The position numbers were made by a program, and so were the translations under genes. Source: Streptomyces shenzhenensis (GTDB taxonomy: Bacteria > Actinomycetota > Actinomycetes > Streptomycetales > Streptomycetaceae). From it: a stretch of DNA of 64,000 bases. The stretch is taken from positions 1 to 64,000 of the forward strand of contig NZ_JAJONF010000022.1 of assembly GCF_021462265.1 (NCBI RefSeq), in the 5' to 3' direction. This document shows, in pieces, positions 16,081 through 24,512 of this stretch. The notes below the pieces were generated by a model. That model saw nothing but the letters and a program-made list of their open reading frames with translations, was not told where the DNA came from and made no database searches. The first letter of the stretch is position 1, and each line of letters opens with the position of its first letter.

Positions 16081-17225
16081 GGGCGGTCTCCGGCTTGCAG
16101 GGGCAGGGTGGCCCGTACCGACCAGCCGACGCCGGGCCGCGGACCGGCGTCGAGCGTACCGCCCAGTGCCTCGACGCGTTCGCGCATGCCGACCAGGCCG
16201 TAGCCGTCGCGCGTGGAGGCGTGGATCGCGGGGTGCGGCGGAACATCGTTGTCGATCTCGACGGTGAGGTCCGTGCTGTCCTGGGAGATGGTGACGGTGG
16301 CCGCGTGGGTGCCGCGGGCATGGCGGGCGATGTTGGTCAGAGACTCCTGGACGACCCGGTACACGGTGGTGGTGATGATGGGTGGCCAGGTCGGCGCCGC
16401 GGTGGGCAGACGGAGGTCGACGGCCGGTCCGCGCTCCTCGAAGCGGCGGACCAGGTCGACGAGTTGCTCCTGCCCGGCGGTGACGGCGGCGCCGTCCTCC
16501 TCGTCGCGGAGCAGGGCGACCACCCGTCGCATCGCGTCCATGGCGTCGGTGCCCGAGCGTTTGATGTCCGCCAGGGCGTCGCCGAGCTGGTCGGGCTGCT
16601 TGCGGAGCATGATCTGGGCGGCATGGGTGTGCATCACGATGCCGGACACGTGGTGGGCGACGACATCGTGCAACTCCCGTGCCAGAGCCAGTCGTTCGTC
16701 ACGCCGTACGGCCTCGACGGTGGCCCAGCGGCGCTGCTCCAGTAGGCGCAGGACGAGCCCCGTGCCGAGGCCGGCTGACCAGCCCTGGACGCCCATGTGG
16801 ACGCCCATGTGGAAGTGGGTGGCGGCCTGCGAAATGGTCACCAGCCAACCGAGTCCGGTGACCGCGAGCCCGGCCGCGGCGACCGCGACGGCCCGCCAGG
16901 GCGGCAGCGCCCGGACGGCGGAGCCGGCCAGGACGGCCAGCGCCAGGGAGGCGGCGACGCCGGGCTGACTGGTCAGGTACCCCATGGCGGCGACGAGGAC
17001 GGCGGCAGCCGCGACGGACAGCCCGACGGCCGCGGCGACCAGCCGATCGCGCTCCCGGAGCAGCGCCGCTACGCACACCACCGCACCGATGCCGCAGTCG
17101 AGCAGCCAGCCCCGGTCACCCGGGTGGACGGCATGCCAGCAGGCCGTCGCCGCCAGCACCGCCGCGAAGGCCAGCCCGAGCAGCACGTCGATTCGCCTGG
17201 CGGCCAGTGCGGCCAGCCGTTCCAT
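16077..17225 (-). CDS. Sensor histidine kinase (HisKA_3 type)
   Basis: The 382-residue kinase has four or five N-terminal membrane helices (for example IDVLLGLAFAAVLAATACW and WLLDCGIGAVVCVAALL) with no large extracellular domain. Next come the HisKA_3 dimerisation/phosphoacceptor segment RDERLALARELHDVVAHHVSGIVMHT (His in ELHDVVAHH) and the HATPase motif RDGYGLVGMRERVEALGG. The start MERLAALAARR at 17225 is chosen because the sequence upstream is low-complexity Arg/Ser/Ala and lacks membrane character; the ribosome site (GAGG) is weak. It senses an unknown, probably membrane-level, signal and phosphorylates the coupled response regulator. Confidence 0.88.
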   Translation of the reverse strand: MERLAALAARRIDVLLGLAFAAVLAATACWHAVHPGDRGWLLDCGIGAVVCVAALLRERDRLVAAAVGLSVAAAAVLVAAMGYLTSQPGVAASLALAVLAGSAVRALPPWRAVAVAAAGLAVTGLGWLVTISQAATHFHMGVHMGVQGWSAGLGTGLVLRLLEQRRWATVEAVRRDERLALARELHDVVAHHVSGIVMHTHAAQIMLRKQPDQLGDALADIKRSGTDAMDAMRRVVALLRDEEDGAAVTAGQEQLVDLVRRFEERGPAVDLRLPTAAPTWPPIITTTVYRVVQESLTNIARHARGTHAATVTISQDSTDLTVEIDNDVPPHPAIHASTRDGYGLVGMRERVEALGGTLDAGPRPGVGWSVRATLPLQAGDRP

Positions 17226-17415
17226 CACCCTCACGGTGCTCAGGCTAGGGAACCGGCCGCAACCGCGGCACCGGCCAAAAGGACCGCTCCGTGACGCCCG
17301 ATCAGTACTTGTGGCCGTTACCGACTCCAGTCGGCGCGAGCAGGCTTGACGGCATGCAACGAGACCTCGACACACCCCGCGTCGCCCCGGGGCCCGCACC
17401 AGCCGGCAGGCGGAC
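17226..17415. promoter_or_regulatory. Divergent promoter region, kinase/ABC operon
   Basis: The 190 bases must drive the kinase-regulator unit leftward and the ABC operon rightward. TTGACG at 17346-17351 could be a rightward -35 element, but no matching -10 at the usual spacing is convincing. No clear dyad was seen. Confidence 0.35.
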
Positions 17416-18114
17416 GTGAACCGGTCCATCTGGGCCCGCCTCCGATTGGAGCTGCGGGTCATCGGTATCGCCGCGCCGTTGACGGCACTGGCGGCAACGC
17501 TGGGCGGCGCGACCCTGGTGATCGTCATGCATGCCACCGGGGCCAGCGCGGAGCACCTCAACCTCGCCGCCGGCGCGGTCCTGGCGGGCCTCGCCCCGCT
17601 CGGCACCGCCATCACGGCCTCCTCGATCGTGGGGCGTGATCCCGGCGCCGAGCTGGTCGTGACCAGCACGGTCTACCGCCGGGTGCTGTTCCTGCGTGCC
17701 GGCCTGGTGGTGGCCCCAGCGGCCCTGGTCACGCTGTTGGACGCCGTCGTGTTCCGCGCCTTGAACGCCTGGCCCGCGGGGCAGGGCACAGGCGGTTACG
17801 TCCTGGTGTGGGCCCCGCCGATGCTCTGGCTGGTCGCACTGGCGATGCTCATCGCGATCGGCCTACGCAGCCCGGCCGCCGCAAGCGGCCTGATCGGGGG
17901 CCTGTGGCTGGCCCAGTACCTGATGACGCGCGCCATCCGGGACAACACGGTGCTGCGGGCGCAGTACATGTTCATGGGCGTCGGCACCAAGGTTTCGGCG
18001 CACGAATGGACCGTCAACCGAATCGCCCTGTCCGCCGTCGGCGTCGTCGCCGTGATCGCGGCCGGTCTGCTACTGGGGCGTCCCGAACGATTTGTGGGGA
18101 GCGATACCGCATGA
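17416..18114 (+). CDS. ABC-2-type membrane protein, small permease
   Basis: This 232-residue polytopic protein has about six hydrophobic helices (for example VIGIAAPLTALAATLGGATLVIVM, LAAGAVLAGLAPLGTAITASSIV, MLWLVALAMLIAIGL and ALSAVGVVAVIAAGLLLG). No domain is named with certainty; size and context fit an ABC-2 permease half. It starts at GTG with a weak ribosome site and ends overlapping the next start (ATGA at 18111). It forms an operon with a second permease, an ATPase and a 53-residue membrane protein, divergent from the two-component system. Confidence 0.75.
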   Translation: MNRSIWARLRLELRVIGIAAPLTALAATLGGATLVIVMHATGASAEHLNLAAGAVLAGLAPLGTAITASSIVGRDPGAELVVTSTVYRRVLFLRAGLVVAPAALVTLLDAVVFRALNAWPAGQGTGGYVLVWAPPMLWLVALAMLIAIGLRSPAAASGLIGGLWLAQYLMTRAIRDNTVLRAQYMFMGVGTKVSAHEWTVNRIALSAVGVVAVIAAGLLLGRPERFVGSDTA

Positions 18115-18919
18115 CCACCGTCCTTCAGCGAACCGCCCCGCCGACGGCAGCTCGCACCTGGTGGGCGAAGACCGTCGCGGCCGCCCGCTACGAGTACCTG
18201 ATGCAGGTGCGCCGCCCGGCGGTCTGGCTGGTCGTGATCGGGCTGATCGCGCTGCGCTGCGCATCGCTCTTCCCGCCCGGCTTCACCAGCACCACGGACC
18301 ACGACACGCTGGTCGCGGACTGGGCGAACAACTTCATCCAGCTGTGCCCGATCGGCGTCGGCGCCGTCCTCGCCGACCGCGCCCGGCGGGAGGCCCGGCT
18401 GGGGTTGGACGACCTCCTGACCTCGACGCCCACCGGCATCGGCCCGCGCCTGTGGGGCAAGGCCATCGGCGCCGGCGCGGCGACCATCACACCGGTCGCC
18501 GTCGCCTGGGTGGGCCTTCTCGGCTACCTGACCGCCCAGCGCGGCGCTGGGGTGATCCCGGTCGGCCTCGCGGCGTTCGCCGCCATCATCCTTCCCGGGC
18601 TGGTCTTCATCTCGGCCTGCTCGGTCACCATCCCGTATCTGACCGGGCCCGTGCTGTACCGGCTCGGTGTGTTCGGCTACTGGATCTGGGGCAACATGGT
18701 CGGCCCGCGCTTCGGGATCCCCACCCCCGCCGGCACGCCCTTCGAAGCCATCGGCGAGTACCCGGCCGGTGCCTGGTTCCACGGCTTCTTGTCCGACGCC
18801 AGGGAGCGGGGAATCACCCCGACCGGCGGCGAGGCCGTCCTCAGCATCGCCTTCCTGCTGCTCATGGCGCTCGCCGCCCTCGTGACTACCCAGCTCGTGC
18901 TCACCAAGAGGAGCCCGTC

Positions 18920-18923
<4 letters not shown>
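18111..18923 (+). CDS. ABC transporter permease
   Basis: A 270-residue membrane protein with an N-terminal cytoplasmic stretch (ARTWWAKTVAAARYEYLMQV) followed by about six helices, in the manner of ABC-2 exporters. The pair DRARREARLGLDDLLTSTPTG after helix 2 resembles the coupling region of this class. The ATG overlaps the upstream stop (ATGA) and its own stop overlaps the ATPase start (ATGA), so the three subunits are coupled. Substrate unknown; a kinase-linked ABC-2 exporter is often for peptides or lipids, which is inference. Confidence 0.82.
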
Positions 18924-19834
<911 letters not shown>

Positions 19835-19865
19835 CCCCAGCCCCGCCGATACGAAGGACCAGAAG

Positions 19866-20027
19866 ATGTCCCAGCAGCCACTCGCCGCCGTCCTGGCCGC
19901 CGCCAACGACACCGGCTCCCACCCCGGCCCTGCCTACTTCGTGTTCTGGGCCCTCGTCATCGCCGCCATCGTCGGCGCTCCCATCTACGTCCTCCGTCTG
20001 GTGCGCAGCCGCCGCAACTGCCGTTGA
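19866..20027 (+). CDS. 53-aa single-pass membrane protein at operon end
   Basis: A short ORF with ribosome site GAAGGA starts 31 bases after the ATPase gene. The peptide has a polar N-terminus rich in Ala/Gln, one membrane helix (YFVFWALVIAAIVGAPIYVL) and a basic tail (RLVRSRRNCR), predicting the C-terminus inside. No family is recognised. It could be an accessory subunit of the exporter. It is the last intact gene before a region of decayed insertion sequences. Confidence 0.6.
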   Translation: MSQQPLAAVLAAANDTGSHPGPAYFVFWALVIAAIVGAPIYVLRLVRSRRNCR

Positions 20028-20284
20028 ACAACTGCCTGAGCACACGGCGGTTGGCGCCTCGCGTGGCGCTCGGATGGACCCTGCCCACAAGCGCCTCCCC
20101 AGAGAGCTCCTCCTCGACCGGGGGCAACAGAACGTCGCCGGTGTCGTGCTGTGGGCGCGGACCGGTCGGTCCGCGCCCACACCAATGGGCCGTGATCTGC
20201 GCTCGCGTGCACTTACTCGTTTGCAGCGGGGGTGCTGCTGGCGAATGCTGACGTACTGCTCGGGCTCCCACTCGGGCGAGGCGA
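20028..20284. other. Decayed region, no supportable gene
   Basis: Between the 53-aa membrane protein and the transposase remnants there is no convincing gene. Frames on the minus strand continue past the transposase fragment without family-like content. It is probably more insertion-sequence debris. Confidence 0.4.
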
Positions 20285-20906
20285 CCAGCTGGTCTTCGCA
20301 TCCATATCTCTGCCATGCCCTTCTTGTGGTGGGCGGGACGGCTGTACGCCTCACCGGTAGCCAGGACGCGCCCGACGTCGTGACGGGTGCCGGAGTGCGG
20401 TTCTTGGAGCCTGATGGTCGGCCGGGGCCGGGCCGGGTCGGTTTCGGTGCACGTGCTGGCCATGGGTCTTCGTGTGGAGGTTCCTGAACCCGCGTCGAAC
20501 GCAGGCGGGCGTAAGTTTGTTCGATTCGGCCGGTCTCTCCCAAGGGCGGCTGCGGCGTGCAGGCTCTGCGTGTCGAGCACCCCAGGCTGGGGTCGGCTGA
20601 TCGGCCCCTCTTCTTGCGGACCTGCCAGCGCAGCAGGTCGTGAATGACCTGGTCGGTGCCGTCATTGCGCCACGTGTAGAAGTAGTACTTCACCGCGCCG
20701 CTCGGCGGAAGGTCGTGCGGGAGGTAGTCCCACTGGCAGCCGGTCCGGGACTGATGGAGCAGCGCGTTGACGATCTCCCGAATCTCGTAGCGGCCCTCGT
20801 GGCCGCTGACGGAGGGGCGCTGGGCCTTCCAGGCGGTGATCACGGGCTCGATCAGCGCCCAGCGTTCATCGGATGAATCGCTCTTGTAGGGCTTGCGGTT
20901 ACTCAC
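20285..20906 (-). pseudogene. Fused remnants of two transposase genes
   Basis: From 20906 leftward the frame encodes an IS5-type transposase N-terminus (SDERWALIEPVITAWKAQRP, REIVNALLHQSRTGCQWDYLPHDLPP, YFYTWRNDGTDQVIHDLLR). It shifts frame near 20580 and continues VLDTQSLHAAA before breaking off. From about 20530 to 20285 a second fragment appears in changing frames: RRGFRNLHTKTH, then RPGPGRPSGSKNRTPA, then RHDVGRVLATGEAYSRPAHH. It resembles the C-terminus of another transposase type common in Streptomyces. Both are broken by frameshifts and neither is functional. Confidence 0.75.
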
Positions 20907-21207
20907 CCAGCCTCCTCAGCACGGCACTGGCCCGGCGACCTGCCACGGACGGCAAGGCCACACGTTCAGGCGACGACAGAACAGATATCAGCTCACATTC
21001 CGCCCCCTCAGAACCGGATGGCCAGGGCGAAGGGCAATCACATGCCCGTGCTGGTGGACATCCCCGCCTGGCGCGCATGCGGCATCGACATCCGACGCAT
21101 TGTGTCCGATCCCCCAGACTGGCCTTCAGGGGCAAGATGGCCCCTGTCTCACGCCGGGCCAAGCCGTACTCGCCCGCGTGGACCCTTGAAGCCACCACTC
21201 CCGAGAT
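20907..21207. other. Gene-poor stretch left of a small ORF
   Basis: Several short frames run through it on the plus strand, ending for example in PEIYLTVDADDLLHH. None has a start and ribosome site giving a whole protein. The composition suggests eroded coding DNA. Nothing definite can be annotated. Confidence 0.35.
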
Positions 21208-21426
21208 CTACTTGACAGTCGATGCCGACGACCTGCTCCACCACTGACCGACGTCGAGGCCCCGGCACGGTGAAGTACGCAGACCGTGCAGGCACACGCT
21301 GCACAAGGCCCCATCGCCGCTGGGGGCGCCCTGGACCATACTGGGCCTTCCGGCTGCATCAACGGGCATAAGCGTCCAACAGTCATCATTGGCACAGGTC
21401 AGCAGGCCCAACGGTATCCGCGCCAC
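21208..21426 (-). CDS. Possible small zinc-ribbon-like hypothetical protein
   Basis: This 72-residue frame from a GTG (GAGG 4 bases upstream) has paired cysteines, C-x4-C in LLTCANDDCWTLMPV and C-x2-C in LCSVCLHGL about 25 residues later. That spacing is typical of small zinc ribbons in actinobacterial proteins. The tail is less ordered. It lies in a decayed, IS-rich area beside a tRNA gene, so it may be a remnant of an integrated element. A TTG start at 21444 is an alternative. Confidence 0.3.
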   Translation of the reverse strand: MARIPLGLLTCANDDCWTLMPVDAAGRPSMVQGAPSGDGALCSVCLHGLRTSPCRGLDVGQWWSRSSASTVK

Positions 21427-21692
21427 ACGCTGCCTCAGGGCCAAGTCGGCGCGATGCCAGACGTCGGTCGCGGCCAGCCTTCGGGAGGTTGCGTCCCATG
21501 GAGGGGTGCACCGACAGCTACTCCACGAGGCGCCCCGCCACCATCCTCTGTCCGGGACGCACTAGAAAGCCACAGGTCAGACCATGCACCCGCACCACCG
21601 GCCCGCCATCTGTGGCGCACCTTGACTGGGTCAAGGTGCGCCACAGCCCCTTCAAAATGCACTGGTCCCCAAGCGGTCCCCAAGAATGATCA
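21427..21692. other. Gene-poor stretch with long hairpin and direct repeat
   Basis: No gene is supported. A perfect 16-bp inverted repeat lies at 21610-21625 and 21631-21646 (arm CTGTGGCGCACCTTGA, loop CTGGG). Two copies of GGTCCCCAAG follow at 21664-21673 and 21675-21684, 11 bases apart. Both lie just beyond the 3' side of the tRNA-Pro gene, where integrated elements leave recombination arms; that reading is inference. Confidence 0.5.
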
Positions 21693-21727
21693 AGGGGCCG
21701 CTTCAGATCTCCTCTGAAACGGCCCCT
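21693..21727 (-). terminator. Terminator hairpin of the tRNA-Pro gene
   Basis: A 14-bp near-perfect stem (21693-21706 with 21714-21727, one G-T pair, 7-base loop) starts 19 bases after the mature tRNA 3' end on the minus strand. Confidence 0.7.
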
Positions 21728-21746
21728 GACCTGCGACTTCGTAAAG

Positions 21747-21820
<74 letters not shown>

Positions 21821-21936
21821 ATGCCGTTTGACCTGGGGTTTCCCCGGGCGAAACGCGCAAGGAAACAATACCGCACTCGGCTCGGTGATCGCGCACGCCT
21901 TTCGTCCGGGCCGGCCGCGGCGGGGCCAGGGGGTGA

Positions 21937-22296
21937 TCAGCTTCCGCCCGGCAGCCCCAACTGCGGGTAGGCGTCCAGAAGTCGCTGCGGGGCCGCCTGC
22001 CTCCAGGAATCGGCCAGGATGTCGCGCAGTTCGCCCTCGTCCTCCAGGGCGGCGAGCCGGACCCGGACCCAGGCGAACTGGGCCTCGTGATCGGCGATCC
22101 AGAACTTGCCCGGCTCGGCGAGCACCAGTTCGTCGCGCTCCTCCTTGGGGCAGCGCACGGCGATGGAGGTCTCGTCCTCGGGCAGTGTGGCGAACATCTT
22201 CCCGGCCACCCGGAAGGTGGGCATACTCCAGGCGATCTTCTCGCTGGTGTCCGGCAGGGAAAGGGCGGCACGGCGTACGTCTTCGGCTTCCGGCAT
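21937..22296 (-). CDS. MmcQ/YjbR-family protein
   Basis: The 119-residue protein matches the small YjbR/MmcQ alpha-beta fold. It starts MPEAEDVRRAALSLPDTSEKIAWSMPTF and continues RVAGKMFATLPEDETSIAVRC, FWIADHEAQFAWVRVRL and a C-terminal ILADSWRQAAPQRLLDAYP. These proteins resemble the CyaY fold and are sometimes called DNA-binding, but no firm function is known. The start is set at ATG 22296, where homology begins. It reads with, but 30 bases downstream of, the GNAT gene. Confidence 0.75.
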   Translation of the reverse strand: MPEAEDVRRAALSLPDTSEKIAWSMPTFRVAGKMFATLPEDETSIAVRCPKEERDELVLAEPGKFWIADHEAQFAWVRVRLAALEDEGELRDILADSWRQAAPQRLLDAYPQLGLPGGS

Positions 22297-22326
22297 GCCC
22301 CGAACCGTAGCCCCTGCCACTGACAG

Positions 22327-22863
22327 TCACCTGGCCGGAGCACCAACGCGCTTGTAGTAGAGGGTCGTCGGCCGCAGCACGCCGGAGGGGTCCGCGGCGT
22401 AGTCGGGGATGACACCGGCGCGGGTCCATCCCGCGGAGCGGTAGAGGCGTTCGGCGGGGCTGTCCGTCTCGGTGTCCAGGTGCAGCAGGGTGATCCCGGC
22501 GGCGGCCGCGGCCTCCTCGGCGACGGCCAGCAGTCCGCGGGCGACACCGCGGCCGCGGGCGTCGCGGTGGACCATCAGCTTCACCAGTTCCGCGCGGTGC
22601 CGGCTGTTGGGTTTGCCGGGGAACGGGAAGCTGAGCCCGACGGTGCCGACGACCCGGCCGCCGGCGTCCAGTGCCACCCACACGGCAAGGTCCCCGGCGG
22701 CCACCGCGGCCGCCCGCCCCGCCCACCAGGTGACGGCCTCCTCCGGGTCCAGCGGCGCGAGGAACCCCAGGGACGCCCCGGCGTTCACGGTGTCGGCCAG
22801 CAGCCCGGCCAACTCCACTGCCCAATCCCGGAGTTGTGCCTCCCCCAGCCGCAGCGTCCTCAT
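22327..22863 (-). CDS. GNAT-family N-acetyltransferase
   Basis: This 178-residue acetyltransferase has the core ELVKLMVHRDARGRGVARGLLAVAEEAA, whose RGRGVARG is the acetyl-CoA pyrophosphate loop, and ends TETDSPAERLYRSAGWTRAGVIPDYAA, typical of motif B. The acceptor is unknown. Its ATG overlaps the stop of the upstream XRE/cupin gene (ATGA), so the regulator and enzyme form a coupled pair, likely autoregulated from the dyad at 23434-23470. Confidence 0.82.
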   Translation of the reverse strand: MRTLRLGEAQLRDWAVELAGLLADTVNAGASLGFLAPLDPEEAVTWWAGRAAAVAAGDLAVWVALDAGGRVVGTVGLSFPFPGKPNSRHRAELVKLMVHRDARGRGVARGLLAVAEEAAAAAGITLLHLDTETDSPAERLYRSAGWTRAGVIPDYAADPSGVLRPTTLYYKRVGAPAR

Positions 22864-23441
22864 GGCCGCACCACCGCCAGAACGTACCGGGCCTCGCGCG
22901 GCCCGGCGCAGCGGAACCGGGTCGGTCCCCACACCCGCAGCCGCAGGCAGTCACCGGTTTCCAGTACGTGCTCGACGCCGTCCGCGGTCACGCCGAGCCT
23001 GCCCTCCAGCATCCAGATGTGCTGCTCCAGGCCGGGCACCGGCGGCCGGTCGTAGGCGATGTCCGCGCCCTGCGCGAGCCGGCCCTCGACGAGTTCGCCG
23101 CGCAGTGCGCCGTGCGGCGGCGACACGGACCGGCGTACGAAACCGGAGGCCAGGTCCTCCCACACCGGCTGCTCGGCGGCGCGCAGCACCGGGGCGGGTT
23201 CCGCCTCGACCTCGCTGAGCAGCTGGGACATGGTCCGGCCGTAGACGCCGCAGAGGCGGTTGAGAAGGGCTGCCGTGGGGCTGGTCTCGGCCCGCTCGGC
23301 CCGCGACAGGGTGGACTTGCTGACTCCGCTGCGCTCCGCCAGCTCCCCCAGCGACCAGCCGCGCTCGGTCCGCAGCTCGACGAGCCGGGCGCCGAGGCGG
23401 GCGTCCACGGGGTCGGGGGTGACGGTCACCTCTCGTTTCAT
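22860..23441 (-). CDS. XRE-type regulator with C-terminal cupin
   Basis: The 193-residue protein has an N-terminal Cro/CI helix-turn-helix (GWSLGELAERSGVSKSTLSRAERAETSPTAALLNRL) and a C-terminal cupin (HIWMLEGRLGVTADGVEHVLETGDCLRLRV). Such proteins bind a small ligand in the cupin and usually repress their own operon. An 11-bp inverted repeat overlaps the start codon. The coupled GNAT gene is probably the regulated enzyme. Confidence 0.85.
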   Translation of the reverse strand: MKREVTVTPDPVDARLGARLVELRTERGWSLGELAERSGVSKSTLSRAERAETSPTAALLNRLCGVYGRTMSQLLSEVEAEPAPVLRAAEQPVWEDLASGFVRRSVSPPHGALRGELVEGRLAQGADIAYDRPPVPGLEQHIWMLEGRLGVTADGVEHVLETGDCLRLRVWGPTRFRCAGPREARYVLAVVRP

Positions 23442-23470
23442 ATCCGGGACGATATCCCCGATATGAAACG
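23434..23470. promoter_or_regulatory. Operator-like dyad over the XRE/cupin start
   Basis: The arms CGTTTCATATC (23434-23444) and GATATGAAACG (23460-23470) are perfect inverted repeats separated by 15 bases. A central GATATC (23451-23456) adds a third GATAT element. The dyad overlaps the ATG at 23441, as expected for autorepression. Confidence 0.65.
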
Positions 23471-23490
23471 GCCAGGTTAACTGCCCGCGC

Positions 23491-24393
23491 TCACAGCCGT
23501 GCCGCCTCGCCCAGGGCCGTGAGCACCGGGCGGATCAGCGGATGGCCCTCGGCTCCTTGCCGTACGGCCGCGAAGACGCGGCGGGTCGGAGCGACGCCGT
23601 CGACGGGGCGTACGACGACTCCGGTCAGGTCCATGCCGCGCAGCGCCGAGCGCGGGACCAGGGCCACGCCCGCGTCGGCCGCGGCCAGGGCCACCACGGC
23701 ACGGAAGTCGTCGGAGGAGTGTTCGAGGCGGGGCTGGAAGCCGGCGCTCTCGCAGGCCAGGACGACCACGTCGTGGCAGGGGTTGCCGGGGTAGGGGCCG
23801 ATCCAGGTGTCCTTGGCCAGCTCGGCGAGGGGGACCTCGGGGCTGTCGGCGAGGCGGTGGTGGAGCGGGACGACGGCGTCGAAGGGCTCGGCGTACAGGG
23901 GTACGTGGGTGAGCCGGGGGTCGTCGGCGGGCGGGGCCCCCCGGTACTCGACGGCGACCGCGACGTCGACCTGCCGGTCCAGGACCATCGGGAGGCTGGC
24001 GTCGCCCTCGGCGTCCTGGACGCGGATGCGGATGCCTGGGGCGGTGCGGGCGAGGCGGGCCAGGGCCGGGGCGACCACCTGGGCGATGCCGGTGGCGAAG
24101 GCGGCGACGGTGACCGTGCCGGCCTCGCCGGAGCCGTACGCGGCCAGTTCGGCCTCGGCCCGCTCCAGCTGGGCGAGGACCGCGTTGGTGTGGGCGAGCA
24201 GGATCTCGCCGGCGGGGGTCAGCCGTACGCCCTTGGCGCTGCGCTCGACCAGACGGTGGCCGGTCTCCTGCTCCAGGGCCGCCAGTTGCTGGGAGACGGC
24301 CGACGGCGTGAGATACAGCGCGGCGGCAGCCGCCGTCACCGTACGGTGGTCGGCCACCGCACGGAGGATGTGGAGCCGCCGCGCCTCGATCAT
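23491..24393 (-). CDS. LysR-family transcriptional regulator
   Basis: The 300-residue protein has the LysR winged helix (RRLHILRAVADHRTVTAAAAALYLTPSAVSQQLAALEQETGHRLVER) and a periplasmic-binding-like effector domain (VTVAAFATGIAQVVAPALARL). It is on the same strand as kbl-tdh, starting 120 bases downstream of kbl, so it may respond to threonine-degradation intermediates; that is contextual only. The dyad ATTG-ATTATCG-CAAT at 24397-24411 lies 4 bases upstream of its start and fits the T-N11-A pattern of LysR sites. Confidence 0.85.
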   Translation of the reverse strand: MIEARRLHILRAVADHRTVTAAAAALYLTPSAVSQQLAALEQETGHRLVERSAKGVRLTPAGEILLAHTNAVLAQLERAEAELAAYGSGEAGTVTVAAFATGIAQVVAPALARLARTAPGIRIRVQDAEGDASLPMVLDRQVDVAVAVEYRGAPPADDPRLTHVPLYAEPFDAVVPLHHRLADSPEVPLAELAKDTWIGPYPGNPCHDVVVLACESAGFQPRLEHSSDDFRAVVALAAADAGVALVPRSALRGMDLTGVVVRPVDGVAPTRRVFAAVRQGAEGHPLIRPVLTALGEAARL

Positions 24394-24396
24394 GAG

Positions 24397-24411
24397 ATTG
24401 ATTATCGCAAT
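24397..24411. promoter_or_regulatory. LysR-box-like dyad upstream of the regulator
   Basis: ATTG and CAAT arms flank 7 bases directly upstream of the LysR ATG. The rest of the gap to kbl is a C/G-rich low-complexity stretch with repeated GGCCCGCCGG-like words. Confidence 0.4.
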
Positions 24412-24512
24412 ATGTCGGGGCCGCCCGGACCGTCGGCCCTGCTCAGCCCGTCAGACTTGCTGGCCCGCCGGACCTGCTCGGCCCGCCGGTCCCGCTGAGC
24501 CCCCGGTCCCGC

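Noticed and set aside
20893..21247. Plus-strand frames ending in TVDADDLLHH and neighbours
   Set aside because: Fragments in different frames without a start or ribosome site; at most eroded coding DNA.
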